A stretch of DNA of 6,916 bases from Oligoflexia bacterium (GCA_013152105.1 JAADHA010000654.1:1-6916), one strand, 5' to 3'. Shown: positions 1 through 5,625, counted from the first letter of the stretch. The notes: a model not told the origin generated them from the letters alone. A program made the numbers and translations.

Positions 1-113
1 AGCCCTTTGCTCGACGCGTGGCCGACGACGAGTGGCTGGCCCCGGACGAGGGCTACGCGCGAGCGAGCAGTGGACGAGGACCGGCCCTGCCGCCCGAGCT
101 GGCCACGCCCTGA
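1..113 (+). CDS. C-terminal fragment of an unidentified protein (5' end outside window)
   Basis: The frame beginning at base 3 reads 36 residues to a TGA at 111-113, ending in ...PPELATP. The tail is rich in Pro, Ala, Arg and acidic residues and has no recognisable domain. I chose this frame because about 78 percent of its third positions are G or C and it stops in a hairpin shared with the convergent gene. The frame starting at base 1 stays open to base 279, but only by running antisense across the next gene, and it is Arg-rich in the way shadow frames are. The gene is convergent with the exported-protein gene ending at 119, with five bases between the stops. Function cannot be inferred from so short a piece. 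Confidence 0.5.
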   Translation, partial: PFARRVADDEWLAPDEGYARASSGRGPALPPELATP

Positions 114-125
114 GTCGCTCAGGGC
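107..125. terminator. Bidirectional hairpin containing both convergent stop codons
   Basis: GCCCTGAG (107-114), loop TCG (115-117) and CTCAGGGC (118-125) form a perfect 8-bp stem with a 3-nt loop. The plus-strand stop TGA (111-113) lies in the left arm and the minus-strand stop (TCA on plus, 119-121) is its mirror image in the right arm. There is no T-tract on either side, so it is not a classical intrinsic terminator. It could still act as a 3'-end stabiliser or a Rho-assisted end for both transcripts. Confidence 0.5.
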
Positions 126-718
126 TGGAGCACTGCGGGCTGGATCGCTGCCGCCCGGCCCCAGGCATCCCAGGCGACGACCTGGGTCGGAAGCTCGACG
201 TAGCCGTTGGGCTCACCGAGCGGTCGATGGCCGCCTTGGACGGTCAGCGCCACCGCGTTGTCGGCATCGAAGAAGGTGAGGCCCTGGTCTTGGCGAGGGA
301 CGGGTGGCTTGGGCCAGGCGGCGGGCTGGTCCAGGATGGCGTCGAGGAGGACGGTGGCCAGTGGGCGTGCATCGCCGCCGGCGAGGGTGACACAGAGCGC
401 GACATTGCCGTCGCGGGTGATGATCACCGGGCCGGTCGTGAGGGCCGCGTCACCGATGCCGACCAGCGGCGAGAGCGGGGCTTGGATCGCACGGGCTGCG
501 TCGTCCACCCACGCCAGCGCCGCGTCCTGGGTCCGTCCCACGAACACGCGGACCACCCCCAAGGGCTGGCCGGCGTCGTCGAGGGCGGGCGCTTCCCAGC
601 CGCTGTCGGGCGAGAGGAAGGTCGCGGGGCCCAGACCGTCCACACCTTGGACCGGGATCCCAGCGTGCATGCCGCCGGCATAGCTGACCATGGTTGTCAC
701 GAGGAGTACGATGATCAC
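119..718 (-). CDS. Hypothetical exported protein, translationally coupled to the transglutaminase-like lipoprotein
   Basis: The product is 199 residues with a hydrophobic N-terminus (residues 1-14, MIIVLLVTTMVSYA) that resembles a short signal peptide or membrane anchor. There is no lipobox cysteine; the only Cys is C109. The body is a mixed alpha/beta sequence. Residues 87-110 (GIGDAA..., then a strand pattern around VIITRDGNVALCV) loosely recall small exported proteins of the DUF3558/sensor-domain type, but I cannot assign a family. The start is GTG at 718, whose GTGA overlaps the upstream gene's TGA (717-715). A GAGG at 727-724 sits 5 nt before it, supporting this start and translational coupling. 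Shared transcription with the upstream lipoprotein suggests a joint envelope role, which is inference. No other function is visible. Confidence 0.8.
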   Translation of the reverse strand: MIIVLLVTTMVSYAGGMHAGIPVQGVDGLGPATFLSPDSGWEAPALDDAGQPLGVVRVFVGRTQDAALAWVDDAARAIQAPLSPLVGIGDAALTTGPVIITRDGNVALCVTLAGGDARPLATVLLDAILDQPAAWPKPPVPRQDQGLTFFDADNAVALTVQGGHRPLGEPNGYVELPTQVVAWDAWGRAAAIQPAVLQP

Positions 719-2358
719 TGGATCCTCACGCGACTATCGTCGTAGTAGTACCCGGCCGTACCGGACCGCACCAGGCGGTCGAGGTATTCGGTGCCAGAGA
801 CCGACTGGACCATCAGTTCGGTCCACGGTTCGCTGCCAGGGTCCTTGTCCCCATCCAATTCCAGGGTCGCGTCCCAGATGGTGGTCGACAGGTCATTTGT
901 CGTGACCGCGTGGTACGAGAAGCCGCAGCTATACGGCCCGAAGGGGCAACTGGTGTAGTCGTCTACCCCGATGGCCTTGATCTCGTTCAGGCCGAAGTTG
1001 CTCAGGATGATCGAGTAGTCCAGGGGCACGCCCAGCATATTGGCGAAGACCCCCATGATGCCTGCGCAATCAGAGCAGTTTACGATGTTGCCATTGGTGC
1101 GGTCCAGGAAGGACCGAAAGTTGATGCGCCCGCTACTCCAACTGCCGCCGTAGCTTGTGTAGAAGCTGGCCCCGCTGACTGTGTCGTAGCGCAGTCCCAA
1201 TTCGGTGTAGACCCAGTCGATGAGGGCGCTGAGGATCGCCGTGTCCGTGGCTTCGACCCCGTCAATGCCGCGCAGGGCTTGGTCCACCGCAGACACCCAG
1301 GCCACGTGTGGGGAGCCCCCCCTGGCAAAGGTCGCCGGTCCCATCAGGGCGTAGGCCCGGTAGGGCACATCCTGAGTCATCACGGTGCGGCCGTCGGCTT
1401 GAAGCGCCAGCGTCAGGCTGTCGTCGAAGATGCCGATCGAGCTGCCCAGCGTGTCGGTGCGCGCGAAGACCAGCCTGCCCTCGGCCACACTGCCATCCAG
1501 CAGCTCCCAGCCGTCGGCGGTGGCGGTCCAGCTCAGGGCGTCGGCCGCGTCGCCCAGGTCGTTGCCCAGGACCAAGGTGATCACCGGGTGACTGTCGTAC
1601 TGGTAGCCGACCGGCAGGTTGACATCCGTCCAGCTTTCGGGCGGAGCTTCCAGGTCGTTGTAGACTTCAGGCACCATGGTCGCGGTCTCGTCGATGCCCT
1701 CGCCCATGGTCGCGCCATCCAGCCGAAAAGCGGCTTCGGTCGCGCCATCGTCCCAGTAAGGGCTGGCGCCGAGGGCCTTGTACCAGAGCAGGGGAAGGCG
1801 GATGTCGTCGTCGCGCCCGCTGCCCCCCCAGGTCCCGCTGATGAGCCCGGTCCGAACCACGTACAGGTCCAGGCTCTGGGTGTCGAGAGTGTCGGTCCCG
1901 TCCAGCATGCTGACGCGGGCCGTGTAGGTACCGGTCGGCAGCGGCTGGCCGTCGCCATCCCGTCCGTCCCAGGACAGGCTGAGCCGCTGGGTGCTTGGGT
2001 CGCCGTGCGCCACCACTGGCTGGGCCCCCTGGGCGAGGTCCACGACCACCGCTCCCTTGGCGTCCGTGATCTCCATGTCCAGCGTGACCGCCCGGCCCGT
2101 GGGCCACAGCGTGGCGGTCAGCGCCAGTGGGTCTCCTCGGAGGGGATCCATCACGGTCCGTGCGAGGCTGAAGGTGAGGGTGGGTGGAGGCGGGAGCGCG
2201 GTGCCGCTGTCGGTGCCGCTGTCGGTGCCGCTGTCCGCCCCGCTGTCGGCGGTCGTGGCAGCCGTGCCGGTGTCCATTCCGGTGTTGGTTCCAGGGGTGC
2301 TTGCGCCGCCGTCGGTGCCGCCCGTGCAGGCCAGCAGGAGCGAGATCAGGATGGTCAT
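715..2358 (-). CDS. Transglutaminase-like (Cys-His-Asp) surface lipoprotein with FlgD-type Ig domain
   Basis: The product is 547 residues. A 10-residue signal (MTILISLLLA) precedes lipobox Cys11, then a low-complexity linker to about residue 58 containing four DSG[A/T] units (38-53). Residues about 60-168 look like a FlgD-type Ig/beta-sandwich, with the signature SWDGRDGDGQPLPTGTY at 129-145. Residues 170-365 are unassigned. Residues about 370-500 match the transglutaminase-like fold: catalytic C428 in VNCSDCAG, with the family spacing to A+4 and the LGVP segment (442-445), then H483 (SYHAV) and D496 (IWDAT). Such domains are cysteine proteases, peptidases or crosslinkers, usually extracytoplasmic; the substrate is unknown here. 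Besides C11 only C428, C431, C471 and C478 are present. No in-frame ATG/GTG/TTG lies close upstream and there is no Shine-Dalgarno, so ATG 2358 may be leaderless. It is followed by a GTGA-coupled gene. Confidence 0.88.
   Translation of the reverse strand: MTILISLLLACTGGTDGGASTPGTNTGMDTGTAATTADSGADSGTDSGTDSGTALPPPPTLTFSLARTVMDPLRGDPLALTATLWPTGRAVTLDMEITDAKGAVVVDLAQGAQPVVAHGDPSTQRLSLSWDGRDGDGQPLPTGTYTARVSMLDGTDTLDTQSLDLYVVRTGLISGTWGGSGRDDDIRLPLLWYKALGASPYWDDGATEAAFRLDGATMGEGIDETATMVPEVYNDLEAPPESWTDVNLPVGYQYDSHPVITLVLGNDLGDAADALSWTATADGWELLDGSVAEGRLVFARTDTLGSSIGIFDDSLTLALQADGRTVMTQDVPYRAYALMGPATFARGGSPHVAWVSAVDQALRGIDGVEATDTAILSALIDWVYTELGLRYDTVSGASFYTSYGGSWSSGRINFRSFLDRTNGNIVNCSDCAGIMGVFANMLGVPLDYSIILSNFGLNEIKAIGVDDYTSCPFGPYSCGFSYHAVTTNDLSTTIWDATLELDGDKDPGSEPWTELMVQSVSGTEYLDRLVRSGTAGYYYDDSRVRIQ
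2200..2247. repeat. 12-nt tandem repeat encoding DSG[T/A] units
   Basis: Three identical copies of GGTGCCGCTGTC lie at 2200-2211, 2212-2223 and 2224-2235, with a diverged fourth copy at 2236-2247 (cgccccgctgtc). On the minus strand they encode DSGT, DSGT, DSGT and DSGA in the linker just after the lipobox of the transglutaminase-like lipoprotein. The identity at synonymous positions indicates recent duplication by slippage, so copy number is likely variable between strains. Confidence 0.85.
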
Positions 2359-2364
2359 GCAGAG

Positions 2365-2370
2365 AATGTA
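2365..2370 (-). promoter_or_regulatory. Candidate -10 element (TACATT) for leaderless lipoprotein mRNA
   Basis: TACATT starts exactly 12 nt before the ATG at 2358. A TANNNT hexamer there would place transcription initiation at or next to the A of the start codon. No Shine-Dalgarno is present between it and the ATG, and I see no convincing -35. The same arrangement occurs upstream of the lipoprotein gene starting at 6280. Confidence 0.35.
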
Positions 2371-2411
2371 GCCAAGATGGGGGGCGAGGGGGTAGGAAAG
2401 CCGTCAGGACT

Positions 2412-2416
2412 GGAGG
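2412..2416 (+). promoter_or_regulatory. Ribosome binding site of slyX
   Basis: GGAGG lies 5 nt before ATG 2422. It decides the start, because the slyX frame stays open far upstream, antisense to the lipoprotein gene. Confidence 0.8.
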
Positions 2417-2421
2417 CAAGC

Positions 2422-2619
2422 ATGGACAGCCGCGTGACCGACCTCGAGGTTCGGCTGAGCTTCATGGAAAAGAATATCGCCGACCTCGACCAGGTGATTC
2501 AAGAGCTTGCTGGCCACATCGACGCCATGCGCACCGACCTCGACGGCGTGCGTGCGGCCCTGTCGCGAGACGTGGAGACCAGCCGGGACCTCGCCGAAGA
2601 GCGTCCGCCGCACTGGTAG
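2422..2619 (+). CDS. slyX: SlyX family protein
   Basis: This is a 65-residue acidic protein, close to the family's usual size of about 70. It matches the SlyX pattern: an N-terminal coiled-coil heptad region (residues about 4-52) beginning VTDLEVRLSFMEKNIADLD, then a charged stretch and the typical C-terminal PPH plus aromatic (RPPHW, 61-65). SlyX proteins are small cytoplasmic coiled-coil proteins of unclear biochemical role, first seen beside slyD in enterobacteria. The start is fixed by GGAGG 5 nt upstream. It is divergent from the transglutaminase-like lipoprotein across 63 nt and is followed after 73 nt by trpS on the same strand, so the two may be co-transcribed. No slyD is present in the window. 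Confidence 0.88.
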   Translation: MDSRVTDLEVRLSFMEKNIADLDQVIQELAGHIDAMRTDLDGVRAALSRDVETSRDLAEERPPHW

Positions 2620-2624
2620 CCGGG

Positions 2625-2663
2625 CTCCTCACCTCCTCCCTCTCCCCCTCCATCTCTCTACCC
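2625..2663 (+). other. G-free polypyrimidine tract in the slyX-trpS spacer
   Basis: These 39 bases contain no G and only three A; the rest is C and T. They occupy most of the 73-nt gap before trpS. In RNA this would be unstructured and C-rich, features that suit a Rho-loading (rut-like) segment or an open ribosome standby region. Which of these it is, if either, is inference. Confidence 0.5.
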
Positions 2664-2692
2664 GGGTGGTCTTTCCCCCGGCGGAGCCAGCC

Positions 2693-3652
2693 ATGGCCAA
2701 GCGCTTCCTCTCCGGCATCCAGCCCAGCGGCTTGCTGCACCTGGGCAACTACTTCGGTGCCATCCGCAAGCACGTCGAAAACCAGGACGACGCCTACTAC
2801 TTCATCGCCAACTACCACGCGCTCACGACGGTCCAGGACGCCGATCAGATGCGCCGCAACACCTTCGATGTGGCCGCGACCTACCTCGCCTGCGGGCTCG
2901 ATCCCGACCGCGCCGTCTTGTATCGGCAGTCCGACGTCCCCGAGGTCTGTGAGCTGATGTGGTTGCTGCTGACCGTGACGGGGGCGGGCTTGCTGGAAAA
3001 GGGTGTGTCCTACAAGGAAAAGAAGGCCCGCGGCATCTCGACCAGCGCCGGCCTGCTGGCCTACCCGGTGCTCCAGGCGGCCGACATCCTGGCTGTGGAC
3101 GCCGACATCGTGCCGGTCGGCAGCGACCAGGTCCAGCACATCGAGTTCGCGCGTGACATGGCGGCCAGCTTCAACCACCGCTACGGCGACGTGTTTCGCC
3201 TGCCCGGCTACCAGCTCGGGACGCCCGTCCCGGTGCCGGGCATCGACGGCCAGAAGATGAGCAAGTCCTACGACAACCACATCCCCATCTTCCTGCGGGG
3301 CAAGGCGCTCAAGAAGCGGGTCATGGGGATCAAGACCGACAGCACCCCCGTAGAAGCCCCCAAGGACCCGAGCGCCTGCACGGTGTTCGCGCTCTACAGC
3401 CTGTTCGCCACGCCGGCCGAGCGCGCCGCCATGGCCGAGAATTACCGCGGTGGCGACTACGGCTATGGCCACGCCAAGCTGGCCCTGCTCGACCAGATCA
3501 ACGCCTTCTTCGGCCCCATGCGTGAGCGTCGCGACTACTACCAGCAGCACCCAGACCAGGTCGAAGACATCCTGGTCGAGGGCGGCAAAAAGGCCCGTGC
3601 CGTCGCTCGCCGGACGACCGACCGAGCGCGGCAGGCTTGCGGGATGGCCTGA
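2693..3652 (+). CDS. trpS: Tryptophan--tRNA ligase (TrpRS)
   Basis: This cytoplasmic class I aminoacyl-tRNA synthetase activates Trp with ATP and charges tRNA-Trp. The product is 319 residues, slightly shorter than the roughly 330 of well-studied bacterial TrpRS. The HIGH-equivalent is HLGN (16-19) in SGIQPSGLLHLGNYFGAI. The family block LLAYPVLQAADIL spans 121-133 and the active-site VPVGSDQVQHIE segment spans 140-151. KMSKS is at 188-192, followed by YDN. The C-terminal helical tRNA-binding part (about 225-319) appears complete. ATG 2693 is chosen because it begins the conserved MAKRFLSG start and has GGAG (2683-2686) 6 nt upstream; the open frame further up is not family-like. No T-box or trp leader peptide is visible in the short leader. 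It follows slyX and converges with the Cys-rich lipoprotein, with 12 nt between stops. Confidence 0.97.
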   Translation: MAKRFLSGIQPSGLLHLGNYFGAIRKHVENQDDAYYFIANYHALTTVQDADQMRRNTFDVAATYLACGLDPDRAVLYRQSDVPEVCELMWLLLTVTGAGLLEKGVSYKEKKARGISTSAGLLAYPVLQAADILAVDADIVPVGSDQVQHIEFARDMAASFNHRYGDVFRLPGYQLGTPVPVPGIDGQKMSKSYDNHIPIFLRGKALKKRVMGIKTDSTPVEAPKDPSACTVFALYSLFATPAERAAMAENYRGGDYGYGHAKLALLDQINAFFGPMRERRDYYQQHPDQVEDILVEGGKKARAVARRTTDRARQACGMA

Positions 3653-3658
3653 AGCCGC
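3628..3658 (+). terminator. Possible imperfect hairpin at the trpS 3' end
   Basis: GCGGC-AGGC (3628-3636) can pair with GCCT (3647-3650) and GCCGC (3654-3658), with a 3-nt bulge (GAA) and a 10-nt loop. The trpS TGA (3650-3652) is inside it. There is no T-tract; it is weak support for a 3' end between the convergent genes. Confidence 0.25.
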
Positions 3659-3664
3659 GTCCTC

Positions 3665-4009
3665 TCACAAGCAGTACCAGTCCGTGTCCTCTTCTACGCA
3701 GGTCTGGGTGCCGGCGCAGTCCTGAGTGTCCACGCAGGGGATCGCACAGGCCGAGACGCCCGCGATGTCGGCACAGACGTGGCCTTGGTCACAGTCTTCA
3801 TCGACCTTGCACGCGTAGCCCTCGCACACGCCGGACAGGCAGGTGCCATCCTGTTTGCACTGGGTGCTCTCGTCGCAGGCCTCGCCCATCGCGACGTGAC
3901 GGGCGAAGGGCTGGCTACCGCAGGCAAGCAGCACCATCGTCAGCACGCTGGCCAGCACCACAGTCATCGGCCCGCGGAACCGGTGGGGGCGAGGGCGTCT
4001 CACCAGCAT
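3665..4009 (-). CDS. Small cysteine-rich lipoprotein
   Basis: The product is 114 residues. The N-terminus is basic (six Arg/His in residues 4-12), then a hydrophobic core (16-28) and lipobox LLAC (27-30), predicting an outer-membrane or surface lipoprotein. The mature part has 12 further cysteines (45, 51, 57, 62, 67, 73, 79, 88, 92, 98, 104, 113), enough for six disulfides. Short modules such as CDESTQCKQDGTCLSGVC resemble the Cys-rich repeats common in myxobacterial exported proteins. No enzyme motif is visible; a structural or binding role is likely. ATG 4009 is preferred because GGAGGA (4018-4023) lies 8 nt upstream. GTG at codon 3 would give a GTGA overlap, and Met15 is also possible. 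The gene overlaps the VWA gene's stop by 10 nt, so it is probably translationally coupled and under the same promoter. Confidence 0.85.
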   Translation of the reverse strand: MLVRRPRPHRFRGPMTVVLASVLTMVLLACGSQPFARHVAMGEACDESTQCKQDGTCLSGVCEGYACKVDEDCDQGHVCADIAGVSACAIPCVDTQDCAGTQTCVEEDTDWYCL

Positions 4010-5490
4010 TGGGCGCGTCCTCCAGTCAGGTTCCGGTCGAGCTGACCCATCAGCGTGGCCTCGGCGGTCAGCGCGGTGTCGGTGAGCTGGTCGGCGACCG
4101 CGGTCAGGCGAGCCTGTGCGTCTTGTACCGGCTGGCGCGCCTCGGCCTGGGTCAGATCGCCATCACAGAAGCGGCCGGCTGCGTCGAGGGCGTCCACCTC
4201 GTCCAGCAGGAAGCTCATCTTGTAGACACCCAGGTCGTCGGCCAGGGGGCTGGTGTCGCCCAGGGCGCTGTTGGACCAGGCCGTGCCGCCTTCGTAGGCC
4301 AGGTCCAGGGCGGTGTGTACGGTGCCACCTTCATCCGCGGGGACGTAGCTGATGTCGAAGCTGGCCAATGCGTCTCCGGCGGAGGGCAGCCCATCGTCTC
4401 CCGTGCTTGGGTCGCGCGCCAGGACCACGGCGATCCCGCCGTCCTTGCTGCTCAGGAAGAGGGTGCTGGCGCCGAAGTCGATCCCCGCTACGCCGAAGTC
4501 CCCCGCGCCGTCGTCCATCGGGGCCCCCACGGCGTTCACGAAACGCCAGCCCGAGGCCGCGGTGAGCTGAACCTCTAGATCGTAGGCCAGCGGGGTCACC
4601 AGGTAGTCGAAGTCTTCGTCAAAGGCCGCGGCGATGGCGTCCTCGTCCCGCAAGTAGACGTAAGCGCCGCCGCGCACCTCGCTCATCTCCTCGGCCAGCT
4701 CGATCCCCAGGTCCAGCCCCGTGCCGAACACCGTTAGGCCGATGCCGGCCTCGCCGTAGTAGCGAGCCATGCCTGTGAAGGTGCTGAGACCCGTGCCACC
4801 GACGTTCGGCTGGGCGTCGGTGAAGAGCATCACCCGGTCCTCGGCGCCGCCATCTTCGGCGCTGGGTGCGACCTGATCGTAGGCCAGCTTCAGGCCCGCT
4901 TCGATGTTGGTGCTGCCGCCGGAATTCAGGCGATCGATCTGGTGGCGGAAGGTGGCCAGGCCATCTGTGTCCATGACCGTGGGCTCCATGAGCAGGTCGG
5001 CGTCTTCGTTGAAGACCACCAGGCTCACCGTGTCATCGGCCGTCATGCGGTCGGCGAGGGCCTGCAGAGCGACCTTCATCGAGTCGATCTTGCTGCCGCT
5101 CATGGACCCACTGATGTCGACCGCCAGCCCCAGGTTGAGGTCGCGCCGTTCGAAGGTGTCCGCCGTGATCGAGGTGCCGAAGCCGACCTGCACCACCACT
5201 GAGCCGTTGTCAGGTTCGACCGCGGCCTGGGCCCGTGGGCAGAGGATTGTCTCGCAGTCCGGGCCGGATAGAGGCAGATCGTGCTCGCTGAACAGGCCCT
5301 CGGGGGACCAGTCCGAGCCGTAGGGGATGCCGCCCGAGGCGATGATGTCGCGGGCGTAGCCGATGTCCTGCGCACCGCCCGTGGTCACGCCCAGAGCATT
5401 GGCCCCACTCATGGACGCTTCCATGCAGCCGGGGCCTAGCAGGGCCAGCAGCAGGGAGAGGGCAGCGAGCGAGGTGCGAGTGTTGGTCAT
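4000..5490 (-). CDS. VWA-domain surface lipoprotein with intact MIDAS
   Basis: The product is 496 residues. Its signal peptide has a hydrophobic core (about 8-18) and ends at Cys22; the lipobox is atypical (GPGC, with Leu at -4), so lipidation is probable but not certain. Residues about 41-75 (GYARDII..GGIP....EGLFSEHDLPL) resemble the N-terminal segment preceding VWA in YfbK-type proteins. The VWA domain spans about 117-295 with a complete MIDAS: DISGS (125-129), T194 (GGSTN) and D225 (FTDAQPN). Such domains bind a divalent metal and protein ligands. Residues 300-430 look beta-rich and 440-480 helical. Other Cys are C79, C84, C442 and C495. The frame is open to 5721, but ATG 5490 begins the signal peptide and has GGAG 6 nt upstream. 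It lies behind a sigma-54-type promoter and overlaps the Cys-rich lipoprotein gene, suggesting a two-gene regulated surface unit. Confidence 0.9.
   Translation of the reverse strand: MTNTRTSLAALSLLLALLGPGCMEASMSGANALGVTTGGAQDIGYARDIIASGGIPYGSDWSPEGLFSEHDLPLSGPDCETILCPRAQAAVEPDNGSVVVQVGFGTSITADTFERRDLNLGLAVDISGSMSGSKIDSMKVALQALADRMTADDTVSLVVFNEDADLLMEPTVMDTDGLATFRHQIDRLNSGGSTNIEAGLKLAYDQVAPSAEDGGAEDRVMLFTDAQPNVGGTGLSTFTGMARYYGEAGIGLTVFGTGLDLGIELAEEMSEVRGGAYVYLRDEDAIAAAFDEDFDYLVTPLAYDLEVQLTAASGWRFVNAVGAPMDDGAGDFGVAGIDFGASTLFLSSKDGGIAVVLARDPSTGDDGLPSAGDALASFDISYVPADEGGTVHTALDLAYEGGTAWSNSALGDTSPLADDLGVYKMSFLLDEVDALDAAGRFCDGDLTQAEARQPVQDAQARLTAVADQLTDTALTAEATLMGQLDRNLTGGRAQCW
4018..4023 (-). promoter_or_regulatory. 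Ribosome binding site of the Cys-rich lipoprotein
   Basis: GGAGGA on the minus strand lies inside the 3' end of the VWA gene, 8 nt before ATG 4009. It favours ATG 4009 over the GTG at 4003 (14 nt away) and over Met15. Confidence 0.7.
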
Positions 5491-5496
5491 ATGAGG

Positions 5497-5500
5497 CTCC
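5497..5500 (-). promoter_or_regulatory. Ribosome binding site of the VWA lipoprotein
   Basis: GGAG with a 6-nt spacer to ATG 5490. With the signal peptide it fixes the start at 5490 rather than at 5721, and it falls within the short leader predicted from the sigma-54 element. Confidence 0.7.
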
Positions 5501-5525
5501 GTGTGAGGGGACGCCTTCGGTTTAC

Positions 5526-5540
5526 GCAAGGTCTGTGCCA
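5526..5540 (-). promoter_or_regulatory. Sigma-54 (RpoN) -24/-12 promoter of the VWA lipoprotein pair
   Basis: On the minus strand TGGCAC (5540-5535), five bases, then TTGC (5529-5526) reproduces the sigma-54 core TGGCAC-N5-TTGC. The invariant GG and GC doublets are separated by exactly 10 nt. Counting 12 nt on from the -12 C predicts a start near 5514 and a leader of about 24 nt that contains the GGAG before ATG 5490. The element is intergenic and correctly oriented. Sigma-54 promoters need an enhancer-binding ATPase, so the pair is probably induced by a specific signal. No such activator gene is in the window. Confidence 0.7.
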
Positions 5541-5625
5541 GGGCCGATGATGTCGATGGGGACGGGTTCTGTGAATTGGCGGGGGTTGGTTTGGCCCAGG
5601 ATCGGGATCGAGGTGTCGTGGTGGC

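Noticed and set aside
2379..2396. G-quadruplex in the divergent gap (G6, G5, GG)
   Set aside because: There are only two long G tracts plus a GG, so a stable three-tier quadruplex cannot be formed without contrived splitting.
910..2619. 569-codon plus-strand open frame antisense to the transglutaminase-like lipoprotein and fused to the slyX frame
   Set aside because: It is an artefact of high GC content, where antisense frames rarely meet stops. Only the last 65 codons match a known family, and they have their own GGAGG-ATG. The minus-strand gene has a lipobox and catalytic motifs.
2620..2692. T-box or trp attenuator before trpS
   Set aside because: The 73-nt leader has no T-box consensus, no Trp-rich leader peptide and no terminator/antiterminator pair.
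2462..3550. 362-codon minus-strand open frame across trpS
   Set aside because: It is antisense to an unmistakable TrpRS and has no motifs of its own.
3637..4578. 313-codon plus-strand open frame over the two lipoprotein genes
   Set aside because: It is Arg/Pro-rich shadow sequence; the opposite strand has a VWA MIDAS and a lipobox.
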